A DNA stretch of 64,000 nt from Flavobacterium salmonis (GCF_903819435.1 NZ_CAIJDP010000068.1:62001-126000), one strand, 5' to 3'. Counted from the first letter of the stretch, positions 8,564 through 18,706 are shown. Made by a program: numbers and translations. Notes: generated by a model from the sequence alone, not told the origin.

Positions 8564-9409
8564 TCACTCCTTAGAATAAACAAACTTTGAAATAAAATTA
8601 TATTGTTTATTCTTATTACTATAACTTATTAGTAATCCTTTTTTATTGTAAGTATATTCTATTTCGCTGTCTTCCGATACTTCTTTTATTAATTGCTTTT
8701 GTTCATTGTAAATAAATAATGTCTTGAAATTCACAACATCTATTGCATTACTTTTTTCAATTGCACTCAATTCATTTTCAATATTTTCAATTTCAATTGA
8801 GGTTTTAAAAATATTTAATTGCTCTTTTGATATACTAAATAATTTTCTTGATTGTTTTGATGTTTTGATGTTTTTAGAATAAGTTATATTTGATTTATAT
8901 AAATTAGCATAATGATTTAAGTCTGTCGTATTATGAAAATCAATTTCTATTTTCTTTAACTCTTTTCCATTACTAGTATCATTGTAAATTAGTTCCAATC
9001 CAATTCTTTCATTTTTATCATTAGTCTTTGTTTTCAAGATTAAATTTCTTTTCTCAAAATATAAATATTCGATTGATGTTGAATCAAAATCAATTCTAGA
9101 TATTCTTATAATTTTATCTTCTTTATAAAAATAATATTGTTTTATATCTTTAGAATCTGAACGTGAAGCTACTGCACCATTTGGACTACAAGTACTAATG
9201 AGCCGACCTCTACTATCGAATAAAATTTCAGATTGTAACATTAGTCCAACAGGTTTTTTATAATAATTTGGATTCTTTTTTGATATGACCAAATATTTTG
9301 AAGCCTTAACTATCCCATTTTTTGCGATAACATCTTGAGGAAAATCTATTTGAGCAAATAATTTAAAACTCAAAAACATCAAGATAAAAGTTGTTTTTAT
9401 ACTTTTCAT
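8564..9409 (-). CDS. Exported protein of unknown function, candidate immunity to the RHS toxin
   Basis: The protein has 281 residues if it starts at the ATG at 9409; a longer frame to 9511 overlaps the RHS gene and hides the signal peptide, so I reject it. Residues 1-19 (MKSIKTTFILMFLSFKLFA) are a signal peptide. The body has tandem beta-hairpin segments such as FDSRGRLIST and EYTYNKKGLLISYSNKN, which resemble the YD/RHS-like meander. It starts 10 bases after the stop of the toxin-bearing RHS gene, the normal place of an immunity gene. The gene is strongly AT-rich (11 of 60 bases G or C in 8761-8820). Function is inferred from context only. Confidence 0.7.
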   Translation of the reverse strand: MKSIKTTFILMFLSFKLFAQIDFPQDVIAKNGIVKASKYLVISKKNPNYYKKPVGLMLQSEILFDSRGRLISTCSPNGAVASRSDSKDIKQYYFYKEDKIIRISRIDFDSTSIEYLYFEKRNLILKTKTNDKNERIGLELIYNDTSNGKELKKIEIDFHNTTDLNHYANLYKSNITYSKNIKTSKQSRKLFSISKEQLNIFKTSIEIENIENELSAIEKSNAIDVVNFKTLFIYNEQKQLIKEVSEDSEIEYTYNKKGLLISYSNKNKQYNFISKFVYSKE

Positions 9410-9419
9410 TTTACTTTTT

Positions 9420-12400
9420 TTATTTGTTTGCCTTATACCATGGATCATTTTCATATGGTCGCCCACCATTATCAAATGCAAATTTAAAAGCCTCTCTTTC
9501 GCCCCAAGCATCTGATGCTGATGCTGAATGATTACGACGATAATTAAAATAGTTCATATTATAGAAATTAACCGCATGACCAAATTCGTGAAGCATCGTA
9601 TGAGCCAAGTTTCTGTAAGAACTAAAAGCCTTTTTATAGAAAACAATGTTTGACTTTTTATAATTATCAGTATCGTATGCAAATGTTTTTGCTTCTGCAC
9701 TCTTTACAGTATAAATATCTGGCTGTGCTTCTATTAGTGCATATCCAGTTTTTGGATGTATACTTTTTAGAGTAGGTAAACTATTTTTCATTTTAATTAG
9801 CGTAGCATCTGTAGCGGGTGCTTCGCTATCTGCACTCGCTCCATAAGCAGTATCAACCTCTCTGTCAAGCTTGTTTTTTACAAATAACTCAACCATTTTA
9901 TGCATTGCATGATTCAATCCACTAACAACAAGTCCCGTAACAGCTCCCTGCCAAAAATTACCTCCTGTTAAAGCAGCTCCGGCACCACCTGAAACGGTAC
10001 CAAATGCTATCATACCTAAGTCACCAGTTCCTGCACCAAGACCGGCATGTTTTGTAAGGGACATTGTGTAATTCCCATTATCAGTAATTGTATCTCCTCC
10101 ACTCCACGCACTAGACGCAATACTACTCAATGCCCCAGCTGCAAAACCACTCCAAAACTTCCCTCCCGAAATAGCCGTCATACTACCCTGAAAAGTTCCA
10201 TGGGCTACTGCCTGAAATGCCGCCTGCGAATAGAAATTGGTAAATAAACTAGTTGACGCACTACCAATACCATATGTCACAGCTGAACTCGCTGCACCTA
10301 TAAACGTAGCTTTAGCCAAACCACCAACACTAAACGGCACATCGGCCAGCAAAGCGGTTACTGTATAGGTCAATGCTGCTATAGTTGCACCAATTATCAC
10401 AGCACCAGCAAAACCAATAATTACCTCTCCACTAGGATCTGTATACATCAATGGATTGTTCAACACATACGAATATCTGTTGTAATTCTGGGTATTCTCA
10501 GGTTGCTGTATAAAATTATCCGGCATTAAAAAAGAACGTAAAACAGGATCGTACAAACGGCCGTTCATGTGTATCAGACCTACTTCGGCCAGATGTTCGT
10601 GACTGGTATAACCACGGTCGAGCATCATCAGGGCTGCTCCTGTACCGTTTGTTGGCAGGGTGATCGCTACACCATTTTTTTGCAGTTTGGCCAGATTTCC
10701 CCACGCATCAAACTGGCGTCTTTCTACCGCTGTACCTGTGTTGTCTGAAATAGCGATAATGCTTCCCAGATAATCCCTGTGAAGGTAATATTTTTTGTCT
10801 GTAATGGCGCCTGTCGCGACCGTTTTTGTTTTTTCTGTATACAGAGGTGCTCCGTACGCATCTCCTCCTACGTAAGTTCTTATCGTAACTTCTGTAGGAG
10901 TCCTTATAATCTCTACCGTACCGTCATCTGTATAATTTTTGGTTTTGGTATACACACCATCTGCTCCCGGTGTGGGAATCTGATAACCAAATTTCATGGC
11001 CTGTCTTGACAGATGGGAATTATACGTAAATGTCGTACTGCCCTTATCGCTTTCGTTTATCGATATTGGACTTTTAAACATATTGTAGGTCACCAATTGT
11101 TTAGGTAGATTGTTGTAATAGGCCTCACCCTCTGTCGTCAGTTCTATTTCTTTCTTCTGGTAAATCCCGGTATTAAAATTACCGTTGTAGGTTACCGTAC
11201 CCAATTTGTTGTTATTGGTAATCCTTCCCCTGTCATCATAGGTATTGGTATCTACAATACCCGTTAAAGGATTTGTCCAATGCGTCAATCGGTCTAAAGC
11301 ATCATAGGTAAACGTTTCTGATGTTCCCAATGCCACATTCTGACGGCTGCTCAATGTTCCTTTTATGGCATTAAAACTATAGGTATTGTTTACAATATTA
11401 ATACTGTTTTTGGTATGTGTCTGGGAAGTATAATACCCATGCACATCATACGCATTGGTTATTGCCACTCCGTTCCCCAAGGTTTGGGTTAACGGCTGCA
11501 TCTTCTCGTTGGCTGTATTGAGTTGCCATAAAACGGCATCATTGCCATCTGTCAATTTATCCATCATACCGTTGTAGGCATTGTACACGTTTTTTGTGGT
11601 AACAGATTCGCTTACCCCCGATGTTAGATCCTGTGTTGCATTGGTCGCTGTAACTGGTCTTCCGTAGCTATCGTAGGTTATGGTTTTTGTCTGTGTAAAA
11701 GCAGCATTGGTCTCTGTATTTGTTACAGCTCTGTGGTATTCATCATAGGTATAGCCAAAACTATCTATGTTTGCTCCCAAACTATTTTTGCTGACCTCAC
11801 CTGTAAGCTGAGCAAAAGAGTTATAGGCATATTCTGTCTCGATATCTGCTCCATCCCCTGACACTTTTCTTTTGGTTACCTTTCCAAATTCATCATAGGT
11901 TGTATCTGTTCTGCCTTTAGGAGTCGTCTCGGCAATTAACTGTCCAAAAGCATCGTAGCTGTAGGTATAAGTGCCAGCATTAGGATCGGTCATGGCTGTT
12001 TTATTGCCCCAGCCGTCGATGGTAATATTCACTTTATGCCCGCCATAATTTGATTCTTTCAGCTGGCCATTCGCATAATAAGTAAAACTGATGGTACCTC
12101 CCGGGTCTGTCGTCTGGGTTTTATTGCCCAATGCATCAACTGTAACGGTTGTTGTTTTTCCGTCATCAACGCTGGTTGTAGTCAGCCCTGGGGGATAATC
12201 AAAGGTTTGAATCCTGCCTGTTGGCTGTGTTATTTTTTTGGGACGCATCAGGTAATCGTATTCATAGACTACCCATCGGCTTGGGGATGAAAAATAAGGC
12301 TCGCTTTCTTTTGTTTTTCTTCCCAGCCCGTCATAGACCACCTGTTTTGATATAGTCGAGTTGACTGCCAGACCTTTCGTTGTTGTGATAACCGCTCTTC

Positions 12401-15400
12401 CCAATACATCGTATTGTGTGATGCTTTTTGCATTATCGCCTACTGTATTCTGGCTGGTAACAGTGTAGCCTCCATCTGATAATTTAGCATATGTAATGGT
12501 GGTTTCCAATGGCACTGCAGATGCACCGGTCGTTTTGGTTTTGGTCAGTTTTCCCCAATTATCAAATGTATAATCGCTTACTACTCCTAAAGGGCTTGTT
12601 GATTGTGTTACCTGCCCCAGTCTGTTGTAAACAAAATTAGTTACAAAGTTTTGGTGGTCTGTTTTTTTGACCACGAAACGTTTGGTGGCATCATATTCGT
12701 CTGTTATTTTTCGGGCTGTCGGTGCCGGCAATGCATTTGGTGCCGAGACTGTTTTGGTCAGCAGATTCCCTACTGTATCATAAGCCATATCTTCGATAAT
12801 GGCATAGGTATTGTGCCCTTTTTTCTCTGTTCGGGTAAGATTAGTTCCTGTGTAGATGTATACTTCTTCTGCTGTTCGGGTATCTCCCGAGGCAACATTA
12901 TTAGTTGAGGAACTTACTTTTTTAGGCCTTCCTATATAATAAGTACTATCTGTACCTGATGGGTTATTGTCATATTCTGTATCCACTGTTGTGCTTCCCT
13001 GCTCTGTTGAACCACTATAATTTTTGGTAACTGCTTTTCTTTCCAAACCATAATAATCGGCAGAGTTCACTGCACCATCATAGGTATAGGTATTTTCTAT
13101 TTTTACCCCGGATAAAGCATCCAGAGTGGTTTGCGAATCCAAGAGTACATTATATACTTTTGACGTCGGGTTTGTATAAGTTGAAAAAACATTGGTTTTA
13201 GTACTTAATAATCCGCCTGGTGTAGCATCAAAAACCGTTGAACCATTAGTGCTTGACCAGGTTATGGTATTTGCACCTCTTAGGTTAACATCATTGTACT
13301 GGGTAGTCCATAATTTGGTATCGGATTCCGATAAATACCAGCTGCTTCTTGTAGTTCTGGTAAAGCCAACTGTACCATAATTAAAATTGGATACATAGCC
13401 ACGATACCTGAAATCCTGGTATTTGGAAACTCCATTGATGGTAGCGGTTAATTTGGAAACCAAATAACTCCCTGAATTTCTGACAATCTCAACATTCGGA
13501 TAGTTTACAGCATCTGCCGAAGAATAAAAATCAGTGCTGCTATTCCCAAATTTGCCGTCTGTGGCTTCCATTGCTTTATAATCAATGGTCTGAATGATTT
13601 TACCATTGGCTTCTGTGACTGATTTTAATCGATTGTCCTTATCAAAATCTTTATTGAATTGGTAATATTCAATTTTGTTAGAATGCCCACGAACAATAAC
13701 CAAATCGGTATTGGCACCATCGTATTTGTAATTGGAAACTAAAGGAATTGGGATATCAGGAGAACCTGAAAAGGAAACACCAGAATCATAAGTCATAGGA
13801 AACTTATTAGTACTTGCTGTATTTCCTATATTATTAGTATAGCCTTTAACCCACCATTCTGTATCATGGTCATTAATAGTCCATTTTGGCTTGTAATACC
13901 TTCTCCATACACGCACGATATCTGACTTCCCATCTTTGTTGATATCAATAGCATAATAATTGCTAAAATGCACTTGCGTTTTGTAATCGCCCCCTGTATC
14001 AGGTCGATACTCCACAATATTGTGTGATTCTTTTACAAAAAAATCGCCTCCGGCAGGTTTTGGATTACTATAATAAATATTCCAAACAGCATGTGAAGCA
14101 CCTTCTCCTCCTTCCGTCTCCGGAAGCATGACATCGGTTTTACCATCTCCGTTGTAATCGCCTAATAACAATTGTTTTGTAGTTGAGTATTTATCTAAAA
14201 TCCCTGAACCAATTACTTCTAATTCAACCCATGGGCTTACAGTTAGTTGTTTAAAACCAACTATTTTATACGTTTTGTCAGTGTTAAGAACTAAAACATC
14301 TGATTTACCATCCCCGTTAAAATCAGCAACAAATTTCTCTCTGGAAGCTAATAAGTTAGTATTTAAATTAACAAACCCATCACTTGATAATTGGGTGTTT
14401 GCATTACTGTCCAAATTCAACCAATAACTTTTTAAATTGCCTACAGGAACTGCCCATGGCACACAATCACATACAAGATCCTGAAATTCAGTCATAAAAC
14501 AGTTTTCTGTATAATTCATTGAATTTGTATCAACATTGAATATGACTTCACTTATCCCATCCCCATTAAAATCTCCCTCAATTAAATTTGTAATTCCATC
14601 ATATCCATGATTTCCACTATTATATAAACTTAGATAGTCATTATAACCACCATCATTATCCTGGCAGGTAAAAATCCCTCCTATTCTTTGATTATCCAAT
14701 AGAATAGTCTTCGTAAAGGTATTATTGATAATACCATTATTTAATTCATAATATTTAAAATCAATTTTATTTGACTCAACTTTAGGAGTTATTATGGAAT
14801 GAAATTGATTAATTCTACTATTAGTTAAGGTTTTTGCAGCAAAAGATCGAAATACAAGTACATCATTTGCTATTTGAATTGGAGCATTTCCCTTACTTCC
14901 CTCAAACAACTTTGTGAAAATTTTATTTCCCGCAACAAAATCTAATAGTCCATCTCCATCAAAATCTCCTGCTAATTGAGTCGTACTGAAATCCAGATTA
15001 TTTGTATATTCTTTTTCTGTTTTTGTAGTTGTAGTAGGTATACCATCACCATGATATGCAAAAACTACAGGATTAGATTCTTCGCTTTGAGCATTGATTT
15101 CCTTTATACTTGTTACTCTTTCATATCCTGAATCATCTTCCTTATGTGTCAATTGATACTTTCTGAAAATAGTATTGTTTGCATATACCTCTATGAATTT
15201 TAAAATTTTAGTGGCATAGACTGCACCCCCTTTCATATAATCTCTTTCTACCCTTTTTGCATTATCATATTTAAAAGTAATTTTATCCTGAGCCGCAATT
15301 CCTGCTGTTGTGTTGCCGCTAAATATAATGGAATCAATATACAATTGGTTTGTACTGTTATAGGTAACCGTTTGATAGGTATAATCAATAAAATTTCCAT

Positions 15401-15950
15401 ACGTATCTTCAAAACGCACAATATACCAGGAATTAACCGATACTGAATTTTGCAGAGTCCCAGCTCCTTTTGAGCCGTACCAGCTTCGTGAACCATCTGG
15501 TGCCGTGACTATAAAATACGTTACAGATCCTTCGATTTTTAATTCGATTTTGGTATTGCTTTTATACTCGGTTTCGTAGGTAGAACCGTGTGCCCAATAC
15601 GTACCTGTTTTTATTAACAATCGTTGACCATCTAAGGATAATTTATCATTATCATCAAAATCAACTCCGTCTACAAAACCGTCAATATCACGACGCGTAG
15701 CTATACGACTTATGGCCGAAATACTATTGATACTCCAGCCTTGACCTGCAATACCTCCTCTTACACCACTGCTATAGGTAAGATTGATAATAGGTGCGAC
15801 ATTTTTTATACTGGGCGGCATCGCTATTGGCAAAGTATAGGTAGCAGTACCTGAAGCTGAAATTTGTAATTCTCCTTTAGTATCTGTGAAATTTTGAGAA
15901 AAAGAAAAAGAGGAGAATAAAACTATAATGAAAAAGTAAAATTGTTTCAT
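9420..15950 (-). CDS. SpvB/RHS-repeat protein with C-terminal zinc-metalloprotease-like toxin domain
   Basis: The protein has 2176 residues with a signal peptide (cleavage after FSFSQ, about 19). An SpvB-like region follows (GELQISASGTATYTLPIAMP), then FG-GAP/VCBS-like Asp-rich repeats between about 320 and 720 (DFDGDGLLDF, DFNGDGKSDV), then many YD/RHS repeats, and the RHS core (HRDYLGSIIAISDNTG, YDPVLRSFLMPD, NNPLMYTDPSGE). A Gly/Ala-rich hydrophobic stretch leads to the variable tip. There, residues 2121-2125 read HEFGH, a zincin HExxH motif, with Glu and Asp nearby downstream. Known for RHS proteins: the shell encloses a toxin that is released on delivery. Inferred: exported contact-dependent toxin of metalloprotease type. 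The upstream gene is 9 bases away and the candidate immunity gene follows after 10, so the three form an operon. Confidence 0.88.
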   Translation of the reverse strand: MKQFYFFIIVLFSSFSFSQNFTDTKGELQISASGTATYTLPIAMPPSIKNVAPIINLTYSSGVRGGIAGQGWSINSISAISRIATRRDIDGFVDGVDFDDNDKLSLDGQRLLIKTGTYWAHGSTYETEYKSNTKIELKIEGSVTYFIVTAPDGSRSWYGSKGAGTLQNSVSVNSWYIVRFEDTYGNFIDYTYQTVTYNSTNQLYIDSIIFSGNTTAGIAAQDKITFKYDNAKRVERDYMKGGAVYATKILKFIEVYANNTIFRKYQLTHKEDDSGYERVTSIKEINAQSEESNPVVFAYHGDGIPTTTTKTEKEYTNNLDFSTTQLAGDFDGDGLLDFVAGNKIFTKLFEGSKGNAPIQIANDVLVFRSFAAKTLTNSRINQFHSIITPKVESNKIDFKYYELNNGIINNTFTKTILLDNQRIGGIFTCQDNDGGYNDYLSLYNSGNHGYDGITNLIEGDFNGDGISEVIFNVDTNSMNYTENCFMTEFQDLVCDCVPWAVPVGNLKSYWLNLDSNANTQLSSDGFVNLNTNLLASREKFVADFNGDGKSDVLVLNTDKTYKIVGFKQLTVSPWVELEVIGSGILDKYSTTKQLLLGDYNGDGKTDVMLPETEGGEGASHAVWNIYYSNPKPAGGDFFVKESHNIVEYRPDTGGDYKTQVHFSNYYAIDINKDGKSDIVRVWRRYYKPKWTINDHDTEWWVKGYTNNIGNTASTNKFPMTYDSGVSFSGSPDIPIPLVSNYKYDGANTDLVIVRGHSNKIEYYQFNKDFDKDNRLKSVTEANGKIIQTIDYKAMEATDGKFGNSSTDFYSSADAVNYPNVEIVRNSGSYLVSKLTATINGVSKYQDFRYRGYVSNFNYGTVGFTRTTRSSWYLSESDTKLWTTQYNDVNLRGANTITWSSTNGSTVFDATPGGLLSTKTNVFSTYTNPTSKVYNVLLDSQTTLDALSGVKIENTYTYDGAVNSADYYGLERKAVTKNYSGSTEQGSTTVDTEYDNNPSGTDSTYYIGRPKKVSSSTNNVASGDTRTAEEVYIYTGTNLTRTEKKGHNTYAIIEDMAYDTVGNLLTKTVSAPNALPAPTARKITDEYDATKRFVVKKTDHQNFVTNFVYNRLGQVTQSTSPLGVVSDYTFDNWGKLTKTKTTGASAVPLETTITYAKLSDGGYTVTSQNTVGDNAKSITQYDVLGRAVITTTKGLAVNSTISKQVVYDGLGRKTKESEPYFSSPSRWVVYEYDYLMRPKKITQPTGRIQTFDYPPGLTTTSVDDGKTTTVTVDALGNKTQTTDPGGTISFTYYANGQLKESNYGGHKVNITIDGWGNKTAMTDPNAGTYTYSYDAFGQLIAETTPKGRTDTTYDEFGKVTKRKVSGDGADIETEYAYNSFAQLTGEVSKNSLGANIDSFGYTYDEYHRAVTNTETNAAFTQTKTITYDSYGRPVTATNATQDLTSGVSESVTTKNVYNAYNGMMDKLTDGNDAVLWQLNTANEKMQPLTQTLGNGVAITNAYDVHGYYTSQTHTKNSINIVNNTYSFNAIKGTLSSRQNVALGTSETFTYDALDRLTHWTNPLTGIVDTNTYDDRGRITNNNKLGTVTYNGNFNTGIYQKKEIELTTEGEAYYNNLPKQLVTYNMFKSPISINESDKGSTTFTYNSHLSRQAMKFGYQIPTPGADGVYTKTKNYTDDGTVEIIRTPTEVTIRTYVGGDAYGAPLYTEKTKTVATGAITDKKYYLHRDYLGSIIAISDNTGTAVERRQFDAWGNLAKLQKNGVAITLPTNGTGAALMMLDRGYTSHEHLAEVGLIHMNGRLYDPVLRSFLMPDNFIQQPENTQNYNRYSYVLNNPLMYTDPSGEVIIGFAGAVIIGATIAALTYTVTALLADVPFSVGGLAKATFIGAASSAVTYGIGSASTSLFTNFYSQAAFQAVAHGTFQGSMTAISGGKFWSGFAAGALSSIASSAWSGGDTITDNGNYTMSLTKHAGLGAGTGDLGMIAFGTVSGGAGAALTGGNFWQGAVTGLVVSGLNHAMHKMVELFVKNKLDREVDTAYGASADSEAPATDATLIKMKNSLPTLKSIHPKTGYALIEAQPDIYTVKSAEAKTFAYDTDNYKKSNIVFYKKAFSSYRNLAHTMLHEFGHAVNFYNMNYFNYRRNHSASASDAWGEREAFKFAFDNGGRPYENDPWYKANK

Positions 15951-15959
15951 GTCTAAATC

Positions 15960-16412
15960 TTATTGCTTAATAATTTTAATTGTTTTTGGATCACCTGATT
16001 TATAATTGAGTAATACAACATAAACCCCTGAAGGATAAGACTGAAACAAAATGTTTTGGGTGTTATTATTTTTAGTTTCCCGAAATGTATTTAAAACCTG
16101 CCCCGCCAATGAAATCAACTGAATTGAAGTTACATAATTGTCATCCGTTAGTTCCCATTTTAAATAAAGTTCTTCTTTTACCGGATTAGGATAATAGGAG
16201 AACCTATCTTCTGCTGAAAATTTTTCTAAATCTTCATCAACAAGCGCTTCAATTTCTTTGATTTGTTTTCCAGTTTCCGGCGGGCAGTTAGTACACAATA
16301 TCCTGCTTACCTGATTGCCGGCAGTATCATAACTAAATTTGATTTTCGTTTGGTTTTGGGCAATAGACGAAAGTGAAAATAGAAATAGGAGAAATAGTAG
16401 TTTTTTTATCAT
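15960..16412 (-). CDS. Short exported protein with RHS-like motif and T9SS type A sorting tail
   Basis: The protein has 150 residues: a signal peptide (LSSIAQ, about residue 18), a single YD/RHS-like motif (KIKFSYDTAGNQVSRI), a pair of cysteines in CTNCPP, and a T9SS tail from YYPNPVKEELYLKWEL to the end. There is no room for another folded domain. It lies 9 bases upstream of the RHS gene, which itself lacks a T9SS tail. Inferred: it may be the secretion or surface-anchoring partner of the RHS protein, or a remnant of a longer RHS-T9SS protein. The first is suggested by the intact signal peptide and tail. Confidence 0.8.
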   Translation of the reverse strand: MIKKLLFLLFLFSLSSIAQNQTKIKFSYDTAGNQVSRILCTNCPPETGKQIKEIEALVDEDLEKFSAEDRFSYYPNPVKEELYLKWELTDDNYVTSIQLISLAGQVLNTFRETKNNNTQNILFQSYPSGVYVVLLNYKSGDPKTIKIIKQ

Positions 16413-16602
16413 ATCTATGGGGTGTTTTATAAAATTTAATTTGGTGCAAATTCAATCAATAATGACTTACAAAACAATACCCACATTTAGTGATTTACAA
16501 TAAAATAATATATGTTTCTTTTTACTTCAAATTATTATAAAACGATAAAAAAATGGTAAAACGATTGAGAGAGTTGACAAAAGCTTTGAAAATCTGTAAA
16601 AC

Positions 16603-16636
16603 AAAAAAACGTCCGAAAATTTTCGGACGCTTTTTA
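16603..16636. terminator. Bidirectional intrinsic terminator
   Basis: Positions 16610-16629 are a 20-base perfect palindrome (CGTCCGAAAA and its complement), with T runs on both strands. It ends the lipoprotein gene on the minus strand, upstream of the RHS operon. Confidence 0.85.
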
Positions 16637-16660
16637 TTGCCTTATTTAAAAAACTATATA

Positions 16661-17137
16661 TTATTGAGGACAATCTACTTTGGTCAATGTATTTTTTACA
16701 TCAAATTTTAATGTTTTTCTGTCTTTAAAACTCACTTTTCCATTTGCTTCTACAATATCTCCATAACCTTCAATATAAGTTCCGTCTTTTTGTAAAAATG
16801 CTACTTCCCGAATTGATGAAATACCTTCTGAATCAAAAGTATAATCAGCTATAAGAGTATCTCCATAAATGTTTCCTATTAAAGTTCCTTCATTTTTATC
16901 TTTCCCTGCCAAATTATAGCTTAGTTTTCCGTTTACTTCCTGATGAGAGTTTACATTAAAACTCATCTCAATAGTACTGCCTTTTGCATTCCAGGTATAA
17001 CATTGATCTCCGGCTGGCTCTACAATTTCTGCTTCTTTAGGAGGGCTTGGAATTATTTCCGCAGGTGGTGGTGTTGATTCTTTTTTACAAGAAATAAATA
17101 CACTTAACATAATCATTATTGCAAATATTTTTTTCAT
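16661..17137 (-). CDS. Lipoprotein of unknown function
   Basis: The protein has 158 residues. The N-terminus is a lipoprotein signal with lipobox VFISC, followed by a Pro/Glu-rich linker (KKESTPPPAEIIPSPPKEAE). The rest is a predicted beta-rich domain (CYTWNAKGSTIEMSF, GKLSYNLAGKDKNEGTLIG, KTLKFDVKN). I do not recognise a named family. Likely location is the outer or inner membrane facing the periplasm. The gene has its own terminator on each side, so it is a single unit. Confidence 0.8.
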   Translation of the reverse strand: MKKIFAIMIMLSVFISCKKESTPPPAEIIPSPPKEAEIVEPAGDQCYTWNAKGSTIEMSFNVNSHQEVNGKLSYNLAGKDKNEGTLIGNIYGDTLIADYTFDSEGISSIREVAFLQKDGTYIEGYGDIVEANGKVSFKDRKTLKFDVKNTLTKVDCPQ

Positions 17138-17183
17138 AATTTTAAATTTTACTGTTATTAACTTATAAAATTAATTGAATAAA

Positions 17184-17217
17184 AAAAAATCCACTCGTAT
17201 TACGAATGGATTTTTTT
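17184..17217 (-). terminator. Intrinsic terminator of the SPT-like gene
   Basis: Stem AATCCACTCGTA with TTACGAATGGATT (one G-T type mismatch), flanked by A and T runs, just after the minus-strand stop at 17245. Confidence 0.8.
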
Positions 17218-17244
17218 ATATAATTCCCATACCAGGAATACATT

Positions 17245-18507
17245 TTAAGCATCTAAATCAACAGTAGTTTTGGCAGCAATTTCCTTGTATGTCCCGTTTA
17301 CTAATTTTTCACGGATTGCTTCAAAAGCAGTAAGCGTTTCAGCAATATCAGCTAATGTATGTGATGCTGTTGGAATAACACGCAATAAAATCATTCCTTT
17401 TGGAATAACCGGATAAATTACGATCGACAAGAAAATACCATAATTTTCTCTTAAATCATTTACCATCACCATCGCTTCCGGTACGCTTCCTTCAAGATAA
17501 ACCGGCGTAACGCAAGTGTTAGTATCGCCAATATTAAATCCTTTATTTCTCAAACCATTTTGTAAAGTGTTTACGTTTTCCCATAATTTATCTTTTAAAC
17601 CTGGGTTATCACGTAACATTTGTAAACGTTTTAATGACCCAATTGTTTGGATCATTGGTAAAGCTTTCGCAAACATTTGAGAACGTAAGTTGTATTTTAA
17701 ATAATCAATTATGTCTTTATCTGCAGCTACAAAAGCACCAATATTAGCCATCGATTTAGCAAAAGTAGAAAAGTAAACATCTACTCCATCCTGACAGCCT
17801 TGCTCCTCACCTGCTCCTGCTCCTGTTTTTCCAAGTGTTCCAAAACCGTGTGCATCATCAACCAAAAGACGGAAATTGTATTTCTTTTTCATTTCTACAA
17901 TTTCTTTCAATTTTCCTTGCTGACCACGCATTCCAAAAACACCCTCAGTAATAAAAAGAATTCCTCCTCCAGTTTCTGTAGCTATTTTGGTAGCACGCTG
18001 CAGGTTTTTCTCCATACTTTCGATATCGTTATGTTTATATGTAAAACGTTTTCCACTATGCAAACGAACACCGTCAATGATACAGGCGTGACCATCAACA
18101 TCATATACAATAACATCATTTCTTGTTACCAAAGCATCAATGATAGAAACCATTCCCTGATAACCAAAATTCAATAAATAAGCTGATTCTTTCATTACAA
18201 AAGCAGCTAATTCATTTTCTAATTGCTCATGATATTTAGTATGACCACTCATCATACGGGCTCCCATTGGGGCAGCAGCACCATATTGTAAAGCCGCATC
18301 TGCATCTGCTTTACGTACTTCCGGATGGTTTGCCAGACCTAAATAGTCATTCAAACTCCAATTCAAAACCTCTTTTCCCTGAAATTTCATTCTTGGACCT
18401 AAATCTCCTTCTAATTTTGGAAATACAAAATAACCTTCTGCCTGAGAAGCCCATTTTCCTAATGGCCCTTTATTGTTCTGAATTCTTTCGAATAAATCTT
18501 TTACCAT
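17245..18507 (-). CDS. Alpha-oxoamine synthase family enzyme, serine palmitoyltransferase-like
   Basis: This PLP enzyme family condenses an acyl thioester with an amino acid. The 420-residue protein carries the family marks: NDYLGLANHP (53-62), His140 in DVDGHACIIDG that stacks on PLP, DDAHGFG (217-223), and the Schiff-base Lys251 in STFAKSMANIG. Known: the Bacteroidota make sphingolipids or sulfonolipids with such enzymes, using serine or cysteate. Inferred: first committed step of long-chain base synthesis in the cytoplasm. Glycine C-acetyltransferase (KBL) and BioF are alternatives from sequence alone, but the N-terminal segment and motif set fit SPT-type better. No lipid genes are adjacent. 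Confidence 0.85.
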   Translation of the reverse strand: MVKDLFERIQNNKGPLGKWASQAEGYFVFPKLEGDLGPRMKFQGKEVLNWSLNDYLGLANHPEVRKADADAALQYGAAAPMGARMMSGHTKYHEQLENELAAFVMKESAYLLNFGYQGMVSIIDALVTRNDVIVYDVDGHACIIDGVRLHSGKRFTYKHNDIESMEKNLQRATKIATETGGGILFITEGVFGMRGQQGKLKEIVEMKKKYNFRLLVDDAHGFGTLGKTGAGAGEEQGCQDGVDVYFSTFAKSMANIGAFVAADKDIIDYLKYNLRSQMFAKALPMIQTIGSLKRLQMLRDNPGLKDKLWENVNTLQNGLRNKGFNIGDTNTCVTPVYLEGSVPEAMVMVNDLRENYGIFLSIVIYPVIPKGMILLRVIPTASHTLADIAETLTAFEAIREKLVNGTYKEIAAKTTVDLDA

Positions 18508-18545
18508 AATATATGTAGTACTATTTTTTTAATTTAATCAGCGAG

Positions 18546-18553
18546 CAAAAATA
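18546..18553 (-). promoter_or_regulatory. Promoter -7 box for the SPT-like gene
   Basis: On the minus strand this reads TATTTTTG, matching TAnnTTTG, 38 bases before the ATG. No -33 TTG at the usual spacing. Confidence 0.45.
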
Positions 18554-18706
18554 AAAATTTATTCATTGGTATCATAATAATTTAAAAATGATTCGGTTTC
18601 AAAACGGCTCTTTAATAAACTTTTAAGGAAAAATTTTCAGACTTGAAGTAAATTTCCTCGTAAAATCTTAATTCATTTTCAAAAATTCAATAATTTAAAG
18701 ATGTTA

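Noticed and set aside
9410..9511. Longer start of the immunity candidate
   Set aside because: It would overlap the RHS stop and hide a clear signal peptide; the ATG at 9409 fits the signal peptide and a 10-base gap.
10047..15496. Several short frames antisense or shifted within the RHS gene
   Set aside because: They are shadows of the long RHS frame, without signals or known domains.
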